64,000 nt of DNA from Ruegeria spongiae (GTDB lineage: Bacteria > Pseudomonadota > Alphaproteobacteria > Rhodobacterales > Rhodobacteraceae): NCBI RefSeq assembly GCF_023502395.1, contig NZ_JAMFMB010000014.1, forward strand, positions 51,982 through 115,981. Reading direction: 5' to 3'. Shown here piece by piece: positions 62,874 to 64,000 of this stretch. The position numbers and the translations under genes are program-made. Numbering within the stretch: the stretch's first letter is position 1; every line of letters starts with the position of its first letter. The notes beneath the pieces are model-generated. The model was not told where the DNA came from, did no database searches, and was given only the letters and a program-made list of their open reading frames with translations.

Positions 62874-63596
62874 ATGAAAAACATCATCGTAGCCGGGGCC
62901 ATGGTCTCGGGTCTTTGTGCTGGCGCAGCCAGCGCAGCGGAATTCACCGGCGGATATTTCGATCTCGGGTATTCCAGCTTCACCGACAGCGACGACGGAT
63001 CCAAGTTTTACGGGGCCGCCTCGGGAGAGCTTGGATTCACCCGCAATTTCGGTATCCAGGCAGACTTGGGCGTTTACCGTTACCGTGAAATCGAGGAAAC
63101 GGGCTATAACGGGACGCTTCACTTCATCTACCACACCAATGACAACCTCTCTCTTGGCGCCTATTATAACCGCGACGATCTGGACGGTGACAACGATGCC
63201 AACACCTACGGAATCGAAGCGGGTTACGAAATTGGCGCGATCGGGCTCGAAGGTTATGTTTCGCGCATTGATTTCGTCGATGCGGGCGATGCGGATGGCA
63301 CCCTGCTGGGCTTTAAGCTGGACAGCGAAGTTGCACCTTTGTTCACCCTGTCCGCCTCGGTGGATTACCTGGATGCCTCGGGTGATGTCGATCTGACTCG
63401 GTACAGCGTCGGTGCCGACTACAATTTGGGCAGTGGTGCCCACATCTACGGTGAGCTTGGCGGTGCCCGGGCAGGTGTTGACAGCTTCAGCAGAACCGAA
63501 GCCTACATCGCTGCCGGTCTGCGCATCAACTTCGGCAGCGAACGCGGCACGACCTTTGGTCGTCGCGGCCTTCTCGACAAGCTGCCCGGCCTTTGA
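62874..63596 (+). CDS. Outer-membrane beta-barrel protein
   Basis: A 240-residue exported protein with a signal peptide (KNIIVAGAMVSGLCAGAASA). The mature part has alternating aromatic/hydrophobic strands (GGYFDLGYSSFT, GALGFTRNFGIQADLGVYRY, LSLGAYYNRDDL) typical of an 8- to 10-strand barrel. It ends with a strand ITNFGS-like INFGSERG, then a short tail. It resembles Rhodobacterales porin-like proteins of unknown pore. The ATG at 62874 has an AGGAG site. Confidence 0.78.
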   Translation: MKNIIVAGAMVSGLCAGAASAAEFTGGYFDLGYSSFTDSDDGSKFYGAASGELGFTRNFGIQADLGVYRYREIEETGYNGTLHFIYHTNDNLSLGAYYNRDDLDGDNDANTYGIEAGYEIGAIGLEGYVSRIDFVDAGDADGTLLGFKLDSEVAPLFTLSASVDYLDASGDVDLTRYSVGADYNLGSGAHIYGELGGARAGVDSFSRTEAYIAAGLRINFGSERGTTFGRRGLLDKLPGL

Positions 63597-63711
63597 TCAG
63601 AACGCGCCCGGCGGCCACGCTGCCGGGTGCTCAGGATGCTTCGCGCAACATCAGCGCAAGCGGTGCCCTGCTCTGCGGGACATCTTTGACCGTGTCACAT
63701 GATCTGAAAAA

Positions 63712-63826
63712 TGGTGGGTGATAAGAGATTTGAACTCCTGACATCTTCGATGTGAACGAAGCGCTCTATCAAATCCTACCATTTTCGTGTTCGCTTGTCG
63801 CCACAACCACTGAGCTATGAATACCC
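63712..63826 (-). pseudogene. Disrupted tRNA-Val(CAC)-like sequence
   Basis: Minus strand. The 3' part is intact from the D-stem on: GAGC, a CTTCG/CGAAG anticodon stem with loop TTCACAT (anticodon CAC, valine), an AGGAG/CTCTT T-arm with loop TTCAAAT, acceptor ATCACCC, discriminator A and encoded CCA (63712-63714). The 5' part (63807-63826) reads GGGTATTCATAGCTCAGTGG, close to a tRNA-Val 5' end but with an altered acceptor (GGGTATT not GGGTGAT). About 35 bases are inserted in the D-loop. It is probably a broken or att-site-derived tRNA gene and is not functional. Confidence 0.6.
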
Positions 63827-63920
63827 AATGATTTCAGTGGTATAAATTGTCACACAAAGTGTTCAATGATGCAACATCGGTGATGGCCGAAGTTGCGTGA
63901 ACAGCCGCCTGCGAGCGGGT

Positions 63921-63942
63921 AATTGCAGCGGAATTGCAGCGG
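63921..63942. repeat. Tandem direct repeat AATTGCAGCGG x2
   Basis: Two adjacent copies of an 11-base unit. They sit 95 bases from the broken tRNA, in the lower-GC margin. They could be part of an attachment or integrase-binding site, but two copies are too few to conclude. Confidence 0.5.
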
Positions 63943-64000
63943 TGATTAACGCACAGTTGTGTATTTGTGCCTACAAATTGGGGAACGGTCATAGGCGAGG

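Larger units (their letters stand above)
63597..64000. other. Gene-free, lower-GC right margin
   Basis: After the outer-membrane gene there is no convincing coding frame. The stretch holds a tRNA-Val-like fragment (63712-63826), a small tandem repeat (63921-63942) and AT-richer DNA. On the minus strand a 54-codon frame ends with TGA near 63838 and begins near the right edge, but has no recognisable homology. This looks like the border of an inserted element. Confidence 0.5.

Noticed and set aside
63838..64000. Integrase C-terminus on the minus strand at the right edge
   Set aside because: The only frame of note (about 54 codons) has no tyrosine-recombinase residues visible, so an integrase is suspected only beyond the window.

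Overview
The window is a high-GC alphaproteobacterial chromosome segment, most like the Roseobacter group of Rhodobacteraceae (a Ruegeria-type marine organism). The evidence is the gene content: a DctB/DctD pair, a fused indolepyruvate:ferredoxin oxidoreductase, a DUF1476/zeta ATPase inhibitor, the ccmE-ccmF-ccmH cluster with a gene-transfer-agent-type lysis cassette, a zapA operon with an upstream coiled-coil gene, an RNase E with an insert in its S1 domain, TRAP transport, and Hint/RTX proteins. It is mostly ordinary chromosomal backbone. The right edge looks like accessory DNA.

Layout. 0-3 kb: truncated cytochrome P450 coupled to a membrane hydrolase, then ccdA. 3-6.6 kb: tusA and rne convergent on a shared terminator, with a long non-coding rne leader. 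6.6-13.1 kb, all minus strand: HAD phosphatase, dctD, dctB, purQ, purS, marC, purC. 13.3-16.3 kb, plus strand: secreted PliG-like protein, ATPase zeta inhibitor, homocysteine methyltransferase, EamA exporter. 16.4-28.7 kb, minus strand: small membrane proteins, enoyl-CoA hydratase, ccmH, ccmF, holin and muramidase, ccmE, argC, murI, acyltransferase and the large oxidoreductase, which is divergent from a LysR gene. 29.8 kb: a predicted small RNA. 30-45 kb: PEP mutase/isocitrate lyase family enzyme, M20 hydrolase, MscS channel, purL, bolA to grxD, mliC-zapA-zauP, tkt, a low-GC HEPN-type gene, DUF808 and gap. 45-52 kb: coaD, CBS protein, LysR with mmsA, L,D-transpeptidase, methyltransferase and Hint/RTX protein. 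52.2-62.7 kb: an RpiR regulator divergent from a catabolic run (N-formylglutamate amidohydrolase-like, TRAP dctQMP, Na/Pi symporter-like, glutamine-synthetase-like, aldehyde dehydrogenase, Fe-alcohol dehydrogenase). 62.9-64 kb: outer-membrane protein, then a disrupted tRNA-Val-like sequence and lower-GC DNA.

How the genes work together. purS, purQ, purL and purC supply de novo purine synthesis. ccdA with ccmE, ccmF and ccmH serve cytochrome c maturation. bolA and grxD form an iron-sulfur pair. zapA and its coiled-coil partner serve division. The 52-63 kb locus reads as uptake plus gamma-glutamylation plus two-step oxidation of an unidentified amine or amino alcohol.

Most noteworthy: the catabolic locus and its repeated CTGTAA operator motif; a compact sRNA gene with an exposed anti-Shine-Dalgarno segment (29.8 kb); DctD without the GAFTGA loop; a lysis cassette inside the ccm cluster; a lone HEPN-type gene; LacI-type operator repeats before gap; and the broken tRNA-Val at the right edge.
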